Assembly: GCA_020543525.1 (NCBI GenBank)
Contig: JAHYIO010000031.1
Span: forward strand, 2,046,001-2,110,000
Source: Coriolopsis trogii
Lineage: Eukaryota > Basidiomycota > Agaricomycetes > Polyporales > Polyporaceae
Length of the DNA stretch: 64,000 bases
Direction of reading: 5' to 3'
In this document: positions 1-13,100 of the stretch, in pieces
Layout of the letters: each line of letters starts with the position of its first letter
Numbering within the stretch: the stretch's first letter is position 1
The notes under the pieces: generated by a model
The model's input: the letters and a program-made list of their open reading frames with translations, nothing else
What the model was told of the DNA's origin: nothing
Databases searched by the model: none
Position numbers and translations under genes: made by a program

Positions 1-1512
1 TGCATGATAAGCAAGACACAGTAGGTGGGGTCGCTTGGGGCTCCACGGGAGATCTAGCGGCTGGCGTCTCTAGGTATCGCGCCTGTGTCTCACACCGAAT
101 GCGCATAGATCACTGACCGGCTTGCAGTGGTGGGTTACTACTCAAGCTACCTGGACGCGTGGGCGAAGTACGCTTCTCGGTGAACGTGTATGCTCTGGCT
201 GAAGATAGGTTGGGGCGGCATAGGCGGCGATATACGGTGCCGGATGCTGGGCATCGTCCAACGTCGCCTGCAGTGTCTCTGGTAGGTCCTTGTAGGAAGG
301 ATGCACGACGTCGGACTCTCATAGATGACGTTCCATTAGGTGCCGGCGAGTACATCACCAGAATGTCCTTGGCGCGCACCCTCTGCGAGGCCGTGGAAGC
401 CGCCGGGGAAGAACTAGATACACATGAGGTCCTCCGACATATCCTTGGGACAGAGTTTCACAGTACGTTTGTCCTTCAAAGCTCACTTCAACTACCTCCG
501 CCCTAATCCCACATCGCGCGTCCTTGCGACGCAGAGCTGTGCACTCAAAGGGGGGAAGCGGCACCCCAAGCCGGCGTAATCCTGCTCGTCAAAGAGCACG
601 ACGACAACGGACGGCCCAAACGTAAGCGTAACCCCCAACCGATTGCTACGCCCACATGTCATTGACGGCGACCTTCGAACACGACCGAACCTAATACTCA
701 CACGTCATTGTCGCACCCACCAGCCCGGCTCTGGTGCGCCTTCACGACCGAAAGCATGGCGGTAGGGTTCATGTCGTCCCTGAGCCAGAAACCCACTGTA
801 CGTCGCCAAAAACGAAATGAACTGCTTCCGCGCACACTATCCCTCTTTCGCTGACGATGACTCTCATCACAGGCTACGGTCTTGCGCCGACCACCGCGGG
901 CTCCCGGAACTGATGTGTCTGTGTATATCACCGCTCTACCGCTGTAGAATAGTAGAGAAGCAGGACCCCACTTGAGACAGTAGCACGTAAAAAGTGTGCC
1001 TGAGTCCTGGAATGGTAGACGCTATTGTCGACAGGGAAGATTGACAATGACTCCTCTGTCGTACGCCACTACACAGTCGCCCGCGCTATGCTTCGGAGCT
1101 GATACGCTCGTACCAAGACACACATAGAGTTCGCATCCCAGACTAGGCTCAATATGTTGGTGTCATTACTCCGGAGACACGCCGTCTGTCCGCATTCAGA
1201 GTGCATGTACTTCTCTAAACAGAGCGCAATCGGATTGACTCCGTAGCATTGCAATCACCGCCGACTCCCCACGAATTAACACCCACAAAAGATCGGGAGA
1301 AGGCGGATGATTCCCATGCAACCACGTTTGACAGTGTGTGCCACTGGCGACGCCGTGACATCGTTCTTCGGCGAAGTAGTCCAGGGGAGGTGTTCCAGCT
1401 TGACGTGCCGGTCCATGGATTTGTAGAGAACCTTGAATTGCTGAAGCAGGGTCCTTGCCAAGTCGCTCCATCGCGGGAACGGTGGGAGTGCCGATGTCTT
1501 TCTCCGTATAAT
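1..1512. other. No supported gene; left-edge intergenic
   Basis: Open frames of 60 to 115 codons occur on both strands, but none shows a recognisable domain, a consistent intron pattern or a start with coding character. The strip next to 1513 is probably 3' flank of the minus-strand Tfb4 gene. The longest plus frame (159-506) overlaps equally long minus frames, as expected of chance frames in GC-rich DNA. I cannot exclude the end of a gene lying mostly left of the window. Confidence 0.5.
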
Positions 1513-3006
1513 CTAGGTAGGCCTGACAGGCGTCACGCTCCCATTTCTTTGCCCAAGAGGCCGAAGAGGCGCATTCCCAGGTGTCGACGGCGGCGTAGCA
1601 AGCGGCCGTGCGTCTCTGAGACGCTGGAGTGTCTTGATCGGGAACTTCGTTCTGCGCCGAGCAAGGTCGCGTTTCCAGGGTATGTCAGCGTGAATCAACG
1701 ATAGAGTCCGAAAGAGGCGAGAAGCGGCGAGAGCGCACTCGATTCGTGGGCTCGACAAGCCAGGGCGGGGTCAATGATGAGCGTTGAGGTGAGACTCACC
1801 GACAAGTAGAGCAGACTGGAACTGGCTGGCAGAAGACTGGTGTGGTCGTGGTGAGCCCAGACCTCTCCAGAGACGAAGGCGAGGAGCTTACTTGACAAAC
1901 ACACTGAACACACGAATCCGACCTCGACTATTCTCTTGTGACAGAAGCAGGCCGCTCGGAAGTCGACCCTATCTTGCGTCGGGACTGATATGAGTTGTCT
2001 GATCGCTGGTGGGGGCAGGAATGACATCTGTGTCGGCAGGACAGGTGAATATATGCTGGGTAAGATCACAATACTAATCACAGACCATCATGTATTGCAA
2101 CAGAGCATCTGGCTTCTCGACCTGGACATAGGCACCTCCCGTGAGATGTGCAGCTTGCTGCAGGAAGACGTTTTCTGCCCCGAATATCTTGCACACGTCT
2201 ATGGTTACCTTCTACATGTCCCGAAAACAGCTTCAGTGACATCCTCGCCAAGGCAGTGGGGTATCACTCACAAGTTTCTGGGCGGAAAATATCGAGTTCA
2301 TGACGGGTATGTAAGAGGAGGACTGGTCCGGAGAGACAGAGAGGACAAGTATGCGAGGGTCGATACCGCTTGCTCCTGCCTCTCCCCCGGGTGCAGACGA
2401 GGCGACCGAAGCAATAGCCCTGTTAATATCTATCCATACGAAAGGGGTGGAACTTGTGGACATGCGTCATAGAGAAAGAGACGTACAACAGAGTGCCTTG
2501 GTCAAGCATCCAACTAATCCAATTGGTGCTGGAGCACTTGTGTTCGGCCACTGTCTCGATTGAGGTAGGAGATTAATGGTGCGTACCTTCCGCCGCTGTA
2601 TCATCATAATATTCCAAACGCTCCGCTAATGAAGCCATAACGGTGGTGTCCATGGCCTTGAACGGACGATAGGTGTTGGCGTCGGTAATATCGGACGTAG
2701 CAGCCATCACTTCCCCAGTGGACGAGAACAGCATAACGCTATAGCCCCCGCCAGTCATGTATGCCGGGTGAGAGTCCATCGCTGAGAGGTGCGTCAGTTG
2801 TGCGCGACATACCTCTCTCCCGGGAGTGCTCCAAAAACCGCGAGCGTGTTCTCATCCTTGCAAGCAATGTGCGCATTGAAGAAAGCGATGAGCTGTGACA
2901 AGAACGTTTGCAGGGTGATGCCAGGAGGATTGGTGGATTGGGCGCAGAGTGCCCATTGTGTAGGGGACAAGTCGACGATAACACTAAGGTGCGAAGGCTT
3001 GTCCAT
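1513..3006 (-). CDS. TFB4: TFIIH core subunit Tfb4 / p34 (GTF2H3 family)
   Basis: Subunit of the TFIIH core, which acts in the nucleus in RNA polymerase II promoter opening and nucleotide excision repair. Eight exons join in phase into 327 codons: 2813-3006, 2587-2738, 2487-2528, 2272-2429, 2086-2211, 1892-2027, 1800-1836, 1513-1651. The N-terminus opens with the von Willebrand A-like strand HLSVIVDLSPTQW, followed by FLSQLIAFFNAH and ENTLAVFGALPG. The middle has ALCYINRA, PRILVLSVSPD and IPVMNSIFSAQ, then VFLQQAAHLTGG. The C-terminal zinc-binding part shows FRAACFCHK, VCSVCLSIFC and CSTC. All are characteristic of Tfb4. The length is normal for fungi. The SNAPC3 start-to-stop span lies 326 bases upstream on the same strand. 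Exon 3 is only 42 bases. The start at 3006 is the first ATG of the conserved N-terminus. Family assignment is firm; single splice edges are hand-derived. Confidence 0.9.
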
Positions 3007-3332
3007 GCCAAGAGTGACTACGGGCCAGTCGAAGCGCGATAGTCAGGGGTATGTCGCGCTAGCTCCACAGGTCTTGAATTGACTGTTCTCACAAGCAGTC
3101 GAGAAGCAAGGAGTCGACGGAGCGCGTTCAGCAAGAGATCATGATGGTACTGGGTCAAGGTTGTGCGCCACAGACGCGTACAGCGAGACGCGCTTCCATC
3201 GCGTCACCGGCACCGTAGTCCGACTCTGCAGACGCCTCCTCTAGGACCTCTAACCTCCCGGATCGTAAATACGCAGAGACAAGGTCAATAATGCATTGGA
3301 GCTATACACCGATAGGACTGATATGTACATGG
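3007..3332. other. Short intergenic gap between TFB4 and SNAPC3 homologue
   Basis: A 326-base spacer between two minus-strand genes. It should hold the SNAPC3 3' end and the TFB4 promoter. I see no clear TATA element or conserved structure in it. Confidence 0.5.
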
Positions 3333-4919
3333 TTAAGGATCAGGAGACACCCACCCCACCTTATACTGGGGAAGGGGCAACACCAGGACCCCCGCCCCGC
3401 CGTCTCTGGGAGTACCCATACACCTCCAACACGGTCCACATATCAAAAAGGGACTCTCTCCTAGTCTTATGTCCCCGACGATCGAGTACAAAGCGGGGAC
3501 CTTGGTGCAGGCCTTGCAAAAGTCGCCTGTAGGAGGGGTCATTTGTGTCGTAATGGGATATCCAGATGGAGGGTCGGACGGATGGCGCAGTCTAGAAGTC
3601 ATCGCCGAAGTTAGTCTCAGAGGTTACAATGGATGATGAACCCTTACCTGAGCATGGTGATCTCGAAGAAGTGTTCGCAATTGCCTGCATGCAGAATCCA
3701 GTACGGTTCATGTAGTCGCACAGTCAAAGAGGACAGCCTCGCGTCGTGTAATGGCAGCCCCTTCATCAAGCTGCGTCTTTTACGTTCAGGTAAGGTGCGC
3801 ACGAGCCTCAGGACCTTCCTGTACGCTTGTAAGCTTGAGCACGCCTGAGTTGTGGAGGTGTGACCTAACGTACTCGGCGTAGTCGTCTTCACTCTGAGCA
3901 TCACCATGAACTACACCTTCGACGCAAACAACAGCTCCTGCGCTGCTGTCCACATTCATATCGTCATCATCCCGCGAAACCTTGTAATCGATGATTGCGC
4001 CTGATGCGTCATGAACCTCTTGAGGCAGCTCGCGTGAAGGGCAGGCGATTGCTTCCAATAGGTCGCCTAGTGTCTGGGATGCCAATAGGATGTGCTGAGA
4101 TGCCCGAGATAGTAGCTTCTGTCCCCACGATTGCCGGTTGTATACCGTGCAGAACACCAAGGCCTCTTGAGTCACTGCTTCTGATGTCGGACCCGCACCC
4201 ATCTTCTTCTACAAAGCCAGAGTGACAAGCGTGAAAACTAGGAATCGCGACGGGATTGCAGACACATACGCACCACACTGCCGAGAGTGTTGTGGTCCGA
4301 CCGTCTGGGCGGGCGAATGAAAGGGGCTGCGTCAATGGTCAGTCTGGCGCAGTCGATTTGAGTGTACACAACGCGCGATTAAATACGACACTCACTGCCA
4401 GCACTTAAGCTTGATCGCGTCATGCTTGAGTCGAAGAGCAGTGACCTCGGGTAACTCATCTTCGGGGTCGGCGAGCGTGGCCCTTTTGCGCTTCTTCCTC
4501 GTAACTTCTGCGGTCTCGTGGATAGCATGTACACTGGCTTCGTGTGTCCGTACAACGTGGTTCATCAGCCGCGGGTCACGTATCGTATCCTCAAGCATGA
4601 CTTTGAGATCGTCAACACTGCTCTAGTCCACACCGTCAACAAGACCAACATGCACAGCTGACGATCACAGCAATCATAACACGTACCGGCATTCATCTCT
4701 AATCCTCTGCTGCTCATCTTGAGACAAGTTCGCCCACAAGTCCCGCGCGTCGGTCGCGAGTGCGGCACTTGACTGAGAGAATACAGGAAGCGCTCTGCGT
4801 TCGAGTTCGTTCGGCCCCTCTTCCAATTGCTTCGCCAATTCCACGAAAGAGCCTATGTCGAGAGGCTCCGAGGGAGGCCCAGCGTACGCCTCGTGTGCCT
4901 TCAATGGTGTCAGGTTCAT
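3333..4919 (-). CDS. snRNA-activating protein complex subunit 3 homologue (SNAPC3/SNAP50)
   Basis: Predicted nuclear DNA-binding subunit of the complex that activates small nuclear RNA promoters. Six exons join in phase into 429 codons: 4687-4919, 4396-4617, 4274-4343, 3874-4208, 3648-3818, 3333-3591. Family marks are LLASQTLGDLLEAI, the acidic stretch before VVCVEGVVHGDAQSEDDYAE, the segment PLHDARLSSLTVRL followed by EPYWILHAGNCEHFFE, and the C-terminal zinc region with FCKAC, SIVGDIRLGESPF and ICGPCWRC. A basic patch (KKRKR) in exon 2 may be a nuclear localisation signal. The donor after exon 4 is GA|GTACGT; this choice restores the conserved DYAEK and the correct phase. The gene is divergent from prpD (300 bases) and in tandem with TFB4. 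The metazoan complex is better studied; its role in basidiomycetes is inferred from the family. Confidence 0.85.
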
Positions 4920-5219
4920 CGTAAACGGCGAGGATGGCGAGCCCTGAAGTTGCCAGTCAATTTGCAGTTTGAGTCAAGTTCCGCACGTTCCTCGGTCAGC
5001 AGACACACGGAAGAACAATTCCGTCGTCGGACTTGACCGTCTTGTCGGCGTCGCTACCACTGGCGGGATGCACCCCGTGGGGTCGAGGAGTGTGATTGTC
5101 GGGGGCGGAGGCAAAGTGAGACGAGCCCGGCTTGGTTTCCGGTGAGCGCCCCTGTGCAGTGAAATGGATAGCCGTGGTCCGAGTTCGTCCTCCTCCTCGT
5201 CGCCCTCGACAGGCCCTCC
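4920..5219. promoter_or_regulatory. Divergent promoter region between SNAPC3 homologue and prpD
   Basis: Exactly 300 bases separate the two start codons on opposite strands, so the strip must carry both 5' untranslated regions and a shared or overlapping promoter. It is GC-rich with short CT- and TCC-rich runs just before the prpD ATG. No TATA box is obvious. Position, not a motif, supports the call. Confidence 0.5.
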
Positions 5220-7119
5220 ATGTTGTCCTCTGCCCGTCGCTCGCTGCCCCAGACTCTCCGCACACGGGCTCAGGTCTCGCGCACGCAGACCGCCGCTATC
5301 TCTTCTATCAGTCGATCAACCGGTCCGCTCTTCCAGCGACCGTCACCGCGTTCGGCCGCATCCCCCCTCAAGCCCGCAACTTTTGCTCGCGCCATGTCTG
5401 CCATGACCGCCGAGTCTGCAGTCCGCCCTGAGCCGGACAAGGTGCTGCAGGACATTGCCGACTACGTGCACAACTACAAGATCGACTCCCCTCTCGCGTT
5501 CGAGACTGCGCGGCTTTGCTTGATTGACACCATCGGGTGTGGACTCGAGGCACTCAGGTTCCCCGCCTGCTTGAACCTCTTGGGTCCTGTCGTAGAGGGC
5601 ACTGTCGTTCCCAACGGTACGTGCACGCGTTCTGTATGACGGGGACAAAGAGGTGACGGCATGCAGGCACGAAGGTCCCCGGTACCAACTTCCAGCTCGA
5701 CCCTATCCGTGGTGCTTTCAACATCGGCACGCAGATCCGGTGGCTCGACTACAACGACTGCTTCCTTGCGGCTGAATGGGGTCACCCCTCAGACAATCTC
5801 GGTGCAATCCTCGCCGTCGCTGACCACCTCGCCCGCAAGGGAGAGCGTCTGAAGGTTCATGATGTTCTCGAAGCCATGATCAAGGCGCACGAGATTCAAG
5901 GTGGCCTTGCCCTCCTGAACTCCTTCAACCGCGTTGGCCTTGACCACGTCGTGCTCGTCAAGGTTGCCAGCACTGCGGTCGTCTCCAAACTGATGTGAGT
6001 ACACTGGCAACCGACTCCAGCTCTCAATACGGCTTCTCATGATGGCTTTTCACTTTCTCAGCGGGCTGGATCGTGCCCAGACCATCGACGCCATCTCGCA
6101 TGCTTGGGCAGATGGTCAGTCCCTCCGCACGTACCGTCACGCACCCAACACCGGTTCGCGCAAGTCTTGGGCTGCTGGCGATGCCTGCTCGCGCGCGGTC
6201 AATCTCGCCTACCTCGTCAAGCGCGGGGAGAAGGGCATGCCTTCAGTTCTGACGGCGAAGACATGGGGCTTCTATGATGTGCTATTCAAGGTACAGCCCC
6301 TGTTTGCTCGTAAATTCGACGTGTCTTCATGCCGCCATCTAGGGCAAGCCCTTCGAGTTCCAGATGCCATTCGGCTCCTACATCATGGAGAACGTGCTCT
6401 TCAAGATTTCCTACCCGGCCGAGTTCCACGCACAGACGGCTGTCGAGGCTGCGTGCATCCTTCACAAGAAGCTCAAGTCGATGGGCAAGAGCTCTGACGA
6501 CATCAAGAGCATCCGCATTCGCACCCAGGAGGCTGCCATGCGCATCATCAACAAGAAGGGTCCGCTGGACAACTTCGCCGACCGAGAGTGAGTCCCGTCA
6601 GTTTGTTTAGGGTTGCGATCTGACGTCGTCATTGCTAGCCACGATATCAACTACATGGTCGCTTACCCGCTCATCTACGGCAACCTCACGTCCGAGTCCT
6701 ACACCGACGAGGCGGCCAAGGACCCGCGCATTGACGCACTCCGTGCCAAGATCACCTGTGTCGAGGACCAGCGGTTCAGTGTCGAGTACCACGAGCCCAG
6801 CAAGCGCTCGATCGGCAATGCGCTCCTCGTTGAGCTCAACGACGGCACCGTCCTGGACGAGGTCGAGATCGAGTACCCCGTTGGTCACAAGCGTCGTCGC
6901 GCGGAGGGTACGCCGCTGCTGCTCGAGAAGTTCGAGCGCCACATCGCGCCCCACTTCTCGAAGGAACGCCAGGACAAGTGAGTGTCCATGTTTGTTTCTA
7001 CTCGGAGTCAGCTAAGAGGATCTGCCTGCTCCAGGATCAACACGGTCGTGAACGACGTGAACTACTTGAACGACCTCCCCGTTAACAAGTTCACTGATCT
7101 CTTCGTCAAGTCTTCATGA
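5220..7119 (+). CDS. prpD: 2-methylcitrate dehydratase, mitochondrial (PrpD)
   Basis: Dehydrates 2-methylcitrate to 2-methyl-cis-aconitate in the methylcitrate cycle, which clears propionyl-CoA in mitochondria. Six exons join in phase into 540 codons: 5220-5616, 5667-5994, 6062-6290, 6343-6587, 6639-6977, 7035-7119; introns are 50 to 67 bases. The first 60 or so residues are rich in Arg and Ser with no acidic residue ([20 protein letters not shown]), a good mitochondrial presequence, which favours the start at 5220 over the later ATG at 5394. MmgE/PrpD family marks include [10 protein letters not shown], the conserved segment [61 protein letters not shown] and the C-terminal [10 protein letters not shown]. 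The length suits eukaryotic PrpD. It stands alone here; no citrate synthase or isocitrate lyase lies nearby. Confidence 0.95.
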
Positions 7120-10100
7120 ACGTGAGGGTTTACGGGGAGTAAGCGCAGGCCTCCGTCTGCGCACAACTACATGCTTGTACCATACTGCACGAAAACATGA
7201 GCCTGTGTCTGTGCTGCTGCTCGTCATTGCCCGTCCAGCATCGCCCACGGGAGGAATGTGAACGGTGGTGGGATGCATTCCCCGAGGCCAGTTCGGAAGA
7301 TGATCCTACTTTCCTGACTAGGGTTCTTGCAGGGCTGATCGTAGTACGACGACGGCTATCATGTGCGAATTCTGACGGGAACGCGTCGAAGCGTGTTGAG
7401 AAGCCAATTGAGTGTGTCTAGCACAACGTGCCACCCACGCGGTGTCATCGAGGCGTGAGCCAGCCGCCGCAGAGTCACGACAGCCAGTGACCGGTGACGC
7501 CCGCCCGCACGTTAGCCCAGCGCCAGCGCGCCCGGTCGGTCTCCTTCGCTGCGCAATGGCGGCCTATCGCCTTGGCTCCATGTCGAACAGAGCACGGCGG
7601 GTGTTCTGTCGAACGAAGAAGCCCTCGTCGTCCTTTGCTGCGGGGACGAGGACGTATGGACCGATAGCATCTCCACGCGCACAATTACATCGTCCCGACG
7701 TCCGGAAATTCGAATGGAGCGGCCTTTTGCTCTCCCCGCTCTCGTGAGTGCGTGCAGCCCATCTAAGACAGGTCAGGAAATGATCGCGCGCGCACACAAG
7801 GGGTCACTCGACACCCTAGAACCTGAACTGGAACCGCTCAGAAGTGAGGAGAGCTGCAGCGACGCAAGGCAGGCACCAAGGAGCGTACGTATTTGTTAGG
7901 CCACATCCCGCCCTCGGCCACTAGTTCCCCTCGTGTTTTCTTATTTATGTACGCTCAGGGAACGTCCCTGCTTCTCCCCGAGCATGCAGCATAAGCTCTG
8001 GCATCGTGCGAGCCGCGTTCCGAGGTCCTGATCTCTGCCAGTGGACGAACCGTCCACTGCGTCCAGGGGTTGACCAAAATCCGTCTTCTCTATCATGTCA
8101 CCCTCCTGGATGCCTGCAGCTCGCTGTGCGACAGAACAGGACGTATTTCCACGCAGCGCCTTGCTCTGGACGGCATCACCGGAGTATACTTTTCTCGGAT
8201 CAATCCTGTAGAGGCTGGTGCATACCGTACTCAGGCATGCCTCGTGTGTCGTGACTCGCGATCGTCAGTATACACGTCTTCCACAGAGAGACGTCCCTGC
8301 GTGCAGCGTGTGTTCCTCCAGCCGTGCAAAGGCTGTTCTGATGCACAATGTGCGCATTCATGCACAGTTCTGATTCTCATTGCTTTTGTGTATCTGCTAG
8401 AGGAGGACGATGATCCCGCCGGTCCGGGGTTCCTGCAGGGTTGTGAGCGCAACAGTGTGCGAAACACTAGGGATCACTGGCATCACGGTGACACTGCCTG
8501 GCGGTGGTGAACGAGCAGGTCGTCCTGTTCCTGTGCACGTAACGCAGCGTGAAGTGTTCGAACAACAAGCACATTCCTTAGGGTTATGGAAAGATGTACA
8601 CCGCTGCGGGAAGCGAGAACACGAAACACTGATACTCAGCATGTCGATATCTGTGGACGTCACGGCCACCGCCCGTTCGTACGCCAGGATTCGGACTCTG
8701 ATCAAGCGTACCGCTCAGCTGTCCACCATGATCGTCACCCAGTTTTGCAGAAGTCCGAGCCTGCAGATTGACGTCCGAGAAGGCCCCAAACTTCTCTCGA
8801 CAGCGGTGTTCACCCGTACTCAAGTTACGCCGGCATCCCGCTGCGCAGCGAGGCGCGCAACCAGGAAAAAACCTTGACGAGCGTCGAGCGTGAACTCTAA
8901 GAGGCTTTCATGAACAGCGGGGCGCTGGTGGTCGGCGGGTCAGCGGGTCAGCCGCGAACGACCGGTACCGTCGACGACAGTCTGCAGCTGAGCCCCCTCT
9001 TCGGGCGCGACCGTCGCGTTGTCCGAAATCATCGGGCATCGATGCTCCTCTGCGTTCTGCGTTCTCCCTTCGCCGCCGTCGGCGACTCGGACGGTCCACG
9101 GTATCGAGCGGAAATGATGGACGACGGCGGCTAGCGAGTAACAGGACGTCCGGCGGGCACCGTGGGGGGAACGTCGAACGCCATCCTTCGACGACCCTGT
9201 GCACGGATCCAGTAGTACTACGTACAAGGGTGACTCTTACGCCGTACGCACAGTGCTCGGCGACGTCACGGCTTCCCGCACACAGGTCTCCGAGCAGTTC
9301 GGGACGCACTGCGCCCGACACTGACGGTGAGAGAGCCCGGAGGTATTCAGTCTGGCTTGGGGTCCCGGGGTAACGCTTTTTGTGGCTCAGGGCGAGATCG
9401 GCGGCGGTCGCTCGAGCCCTTCTGGCTTTCCTAATGTGCTATACAGGCAGTCATCACTGGAGTCTCGAGATGTCAGTCGTGAGGACCGCCCGCTCAGCGC
9501 TGGCCCTCACGACGTTCGTGATGCCCGCGATAGCGTTGTGGGCGTCGTCCGGACATCCGGTAGCACTAGCAGCCTTAGGCCTTTCTGCGAACCGGAATGG
9601 AGCGCGGGGGGGGGACTATGGACGAACGCCCTTCGCTGGGTATCGCGGGACGGAGTTTGGGGGAGACTCGGTGTGTGTGTGTTGCACGTCTTCTTGGGCG
9701 TTGCGTCAGGGTTTCGCGGGATGAGACCACCCGTGTTGTTCGCGATTCTGCCTGCGGCTGCGTGAGCGGTGCATCACCCAGAGTGAGCACTCGGCATATT
9801 ACGACGCTCTGGGACGTCATACTCGTTCTGCAGCGCTCATTTACACTTACAGAGCACGTACCGTTACCGACTTGCAACTCCGCGGGCCTCGCTGAGGCCA
9901 CCTGACATATTGTGGATGTCCTGACACCGCTGGCAGTGCCTGCAATACGTGTTACTATGAACTCCGGCTATCGACCAACTGGGGCTGAAGTGGGACAACC
10001 CATTTCCTATGAGTAAGCATCTACAAATTCACCCTGCATACCGCGGTCAGCATTCATGGCCATGAGTCCACCGCAGAGGGCAAGTATGTCGAGCTCACCC

Positions 10101-13100
10101 TGGCGCATGATATTACTATGTGCCTCCCTGAATATTTGATGCAGACTCAGTCGTATATTATGCTCATCTCCGTCCTCGCAGGCTGGAGCCCGTCCCGCTT
10201 GAGCTGGATTCATGCCACAGGGGGGTCCGCCCAGTCCAGATACATCCCGCGAGCACGAACGCAGACCCAAAACACGACGAACCGGATTGATTTCGAAAGA
10301 TGGGGCCTCTCCCTCCCCCTCCGGATCCCACCAATCTAGCCAAAAGCAGTTGTGATTCGTGTCGTGCCGCAGGTGAGGTCCGTGAAGAAGGGAAGGATGG
10401 ATCCCTGAGCAACATTATCATAGCATAAGATCACTCTTCACGGTGCGCGCGGTATCCGAGCAACGACGTCACGCCATCACATCTGGCACACCGTCGGCCT
10501 TGGCCCAGACGGGAATGGGGCGCCGCGCCAATAATTGACTAGCGTCCCCAGCGGCGAGCGCTGGAACGCGTTCCGTTTGTTGCCTGCGACTGTGCAGCGT
10601 CCGACGCTCGCGAGAGTCAATCTCGTGCCGCGTGCTGTGTGGTGTGTCGATGGGAGGATGCTGTGTCGGGGCTTTGCGAGACCGACGGTTCGAAGTTCGG
10701 AATCGCCCCTAGCCGACCCATCCAATGTCCATGGCGGGACGTCATTGGACCCTGAGCGCAGGGCCCCAACGGTCTCTGGGGGATGGACGGCGTGTGGTGC
10801 GCACAGAGGGCGCGCAGTCCAGGTTTGATGTCGATTCGATGTGTGTGGGCGTGTTCTGTGCAGGCCAACGGCGGGGCCCAGAGACCGTACGAAACATGAT
10901 GGAGCACGGGGAGAAGATGGTGGGTCGAGCTTCGAATTTCGTACGTCTCAGGATGCCGTGGCCCGCGCCTGCCGGCGTTTCTCCCGCCCCGTCAGACTCA
11001 GAGGGATGGCGGGATCCTCTGCGGAAGGTGGAATCACGACCGACCAGGGCGGGCAGACGGGCAGACGGCGGGCGCGTGAGCGCTGCTGTACATAGCCTGG
11101 ATGCTGGGAAAAGCGTCAGGATCAAGGTTGCAACGGCGAGCGAAAATCTCAGACTGCGCCGCCTGCTCAACCCAGACGCAATGCGCATCAGTGCGGCGCG
11201 CCTCCTACGGGCGATAAGAGTACATAAGCCGCCGTAGTCATCGTCCTATGTACATGTACAGCAACGTATGATAGCAACACTTACAGAAGAGGGACTTGCC
11301 CCATGGTCTTCGCCAGTCGCCAGTCGCCAGCCGCACCGCTGTACACTGAACGTGGAACGCTGAGCACGAGAGTTCGGGGCGGGGGGATGGGCTCGCTTGA
11401 GACGGGACGGGGGTATCCTGTCCACAGTCCCGCGAAGGTTTCACGTTGCTTCCGCACGATCTCTAATCCTGATACGCGTCCGGGCGTACCGTTTAGCGGC
11501 TTGCAGATCCGCTTGGGGCGTGCGTACGCGTCGCGACCTCGCTAGCCCTGGCGGGCGGGGAGCTCAGGTCCTCCCCAGGTTTCCAGCGAACGCGGCGAAG
11601 TCGACGGCCTTCGACGCTGGGAGAGGCCTCGCCGCGTCTCGAGTACTCTCGCGCACCCACGCGGCGCGGGACCGACGCTCGAAGGGCGGCGCCAGTGGGC
11701 CCCAGGCCTGAGGCAGAGAACTCGAAGGTCGCCGCGTCGTCACTGTGTGGTCGGTCGACATGGAAGCCCGGCGGGAACCTTCTGCCACCATTTGGTGATC
11801 ATGAATCGATGAGCCCCGCCGCCGCCGCCGTCGGCCTCCCCCCCCCAGAATTCGAAGTCGTACGAGTCCTGGCGCGACATTGTCACTGGCCAGCCCCGCC
11901 GCCCTGTCGGATTCGGCGGCCGTTTCCGGCATGGGCGCGCGCAGGCACTAGTGCTGTCCGCCCCCAACCCGACAATAGTGCATCGTGCATGCGGACATGT
12001 GTGCAGGAATCCAGGATGCCCTAGGGCCACTCAGAGCCTCGAGTCTCTCGACCCTCGACGCTGGAGACCAAGTGCGAAACCCATGACCCCGATAGCGGAC
12101 ACGTTCGAGTCCTCCGTAGCTGCTGGAGATCGTGGTTGGTAAAGGAACCTCGAGGACTCTCGGTCTCTCCGACTTCTCCCACTGGCAGGGTCCTGACGCA
12201 TTCCATCAGCCGATGTGCGGACGTCTCTCTTCACACTCTGGACTGGGGTGGGTACTCTGGCAGCACCTTTGCTGCAACGGACTACAGCACTCACCACGAC
12301 TCGAGCCGAACAGGAATACGTTGGGCCACGTCGGGGGCCTGAGGACCCTTGGCGCGTCTGCTTCAAGTTCCCGGTCTGCCTTCGCGGGCTGCGACACTGT
12401 GCGCTGGTAAGAATGCCGTCGCGTTTCATCCATTCCTGGTCTCATCGTTTCGTTCACCGAGCCTTGCTGCCCGAGTGTCGTCCAAAGGACCCGCAGGAGC
12501 CCCATCGGGCACACGGACCCTGTGCCGCTGTCCGGACGAGGCGACAAAAGGCACGAGACGGGATGCAAGATGCTTCCGTCCACTCAGGCCCCGACCGCTC
12601 CCGTCGTACATAACGCGAGTCCGTGCATGTGCGCGAGGGACGTCATGCAGCCGCGCTCGTGCGGCAGTGGTACTCTAGTGCCCGCTCGATCCCGAACACA
12701 ACAATAACGTCGCCCGGCAGATTCCGCAGAGGCAGAGCCCCGCGAAGGCACGTCTGCGCGATCGAGGGTCGCGTATGTATGCAAGTACGATACCAGCCGG
12801 CCCACGCGGCGCGCGTGTGCTCCCAGTCTCTTCTTGGGCTGAGCACGCCGCCGGGGCGCGTGGTGCGTGCAAGACCTTCTCCAGACTTCCATCCGGCCCT
12901 CGTCCACCCATGCCAGCATCCGGCCCAAAAGAGTGTAGGGAAGGGAAACCGACTGGGCGGCTTTCGACACCCCCTCCTTCTGATCGTTCACATGGAGAAG
13001 CCGCGATTTACGTTACGCGTCGAAGCATCTGCTGGTGGTGGTGGGGGGCCGGCTGACAGCTGTACACGACAGTACGTATCGTCCGCGCACTGTCCGCCAG

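Noticed and set aside
10725..11237. 170-codon plus and 148-codon minus frames
   Set aside because: Mutual shadows in a GC-rich strip; neither has protein character.
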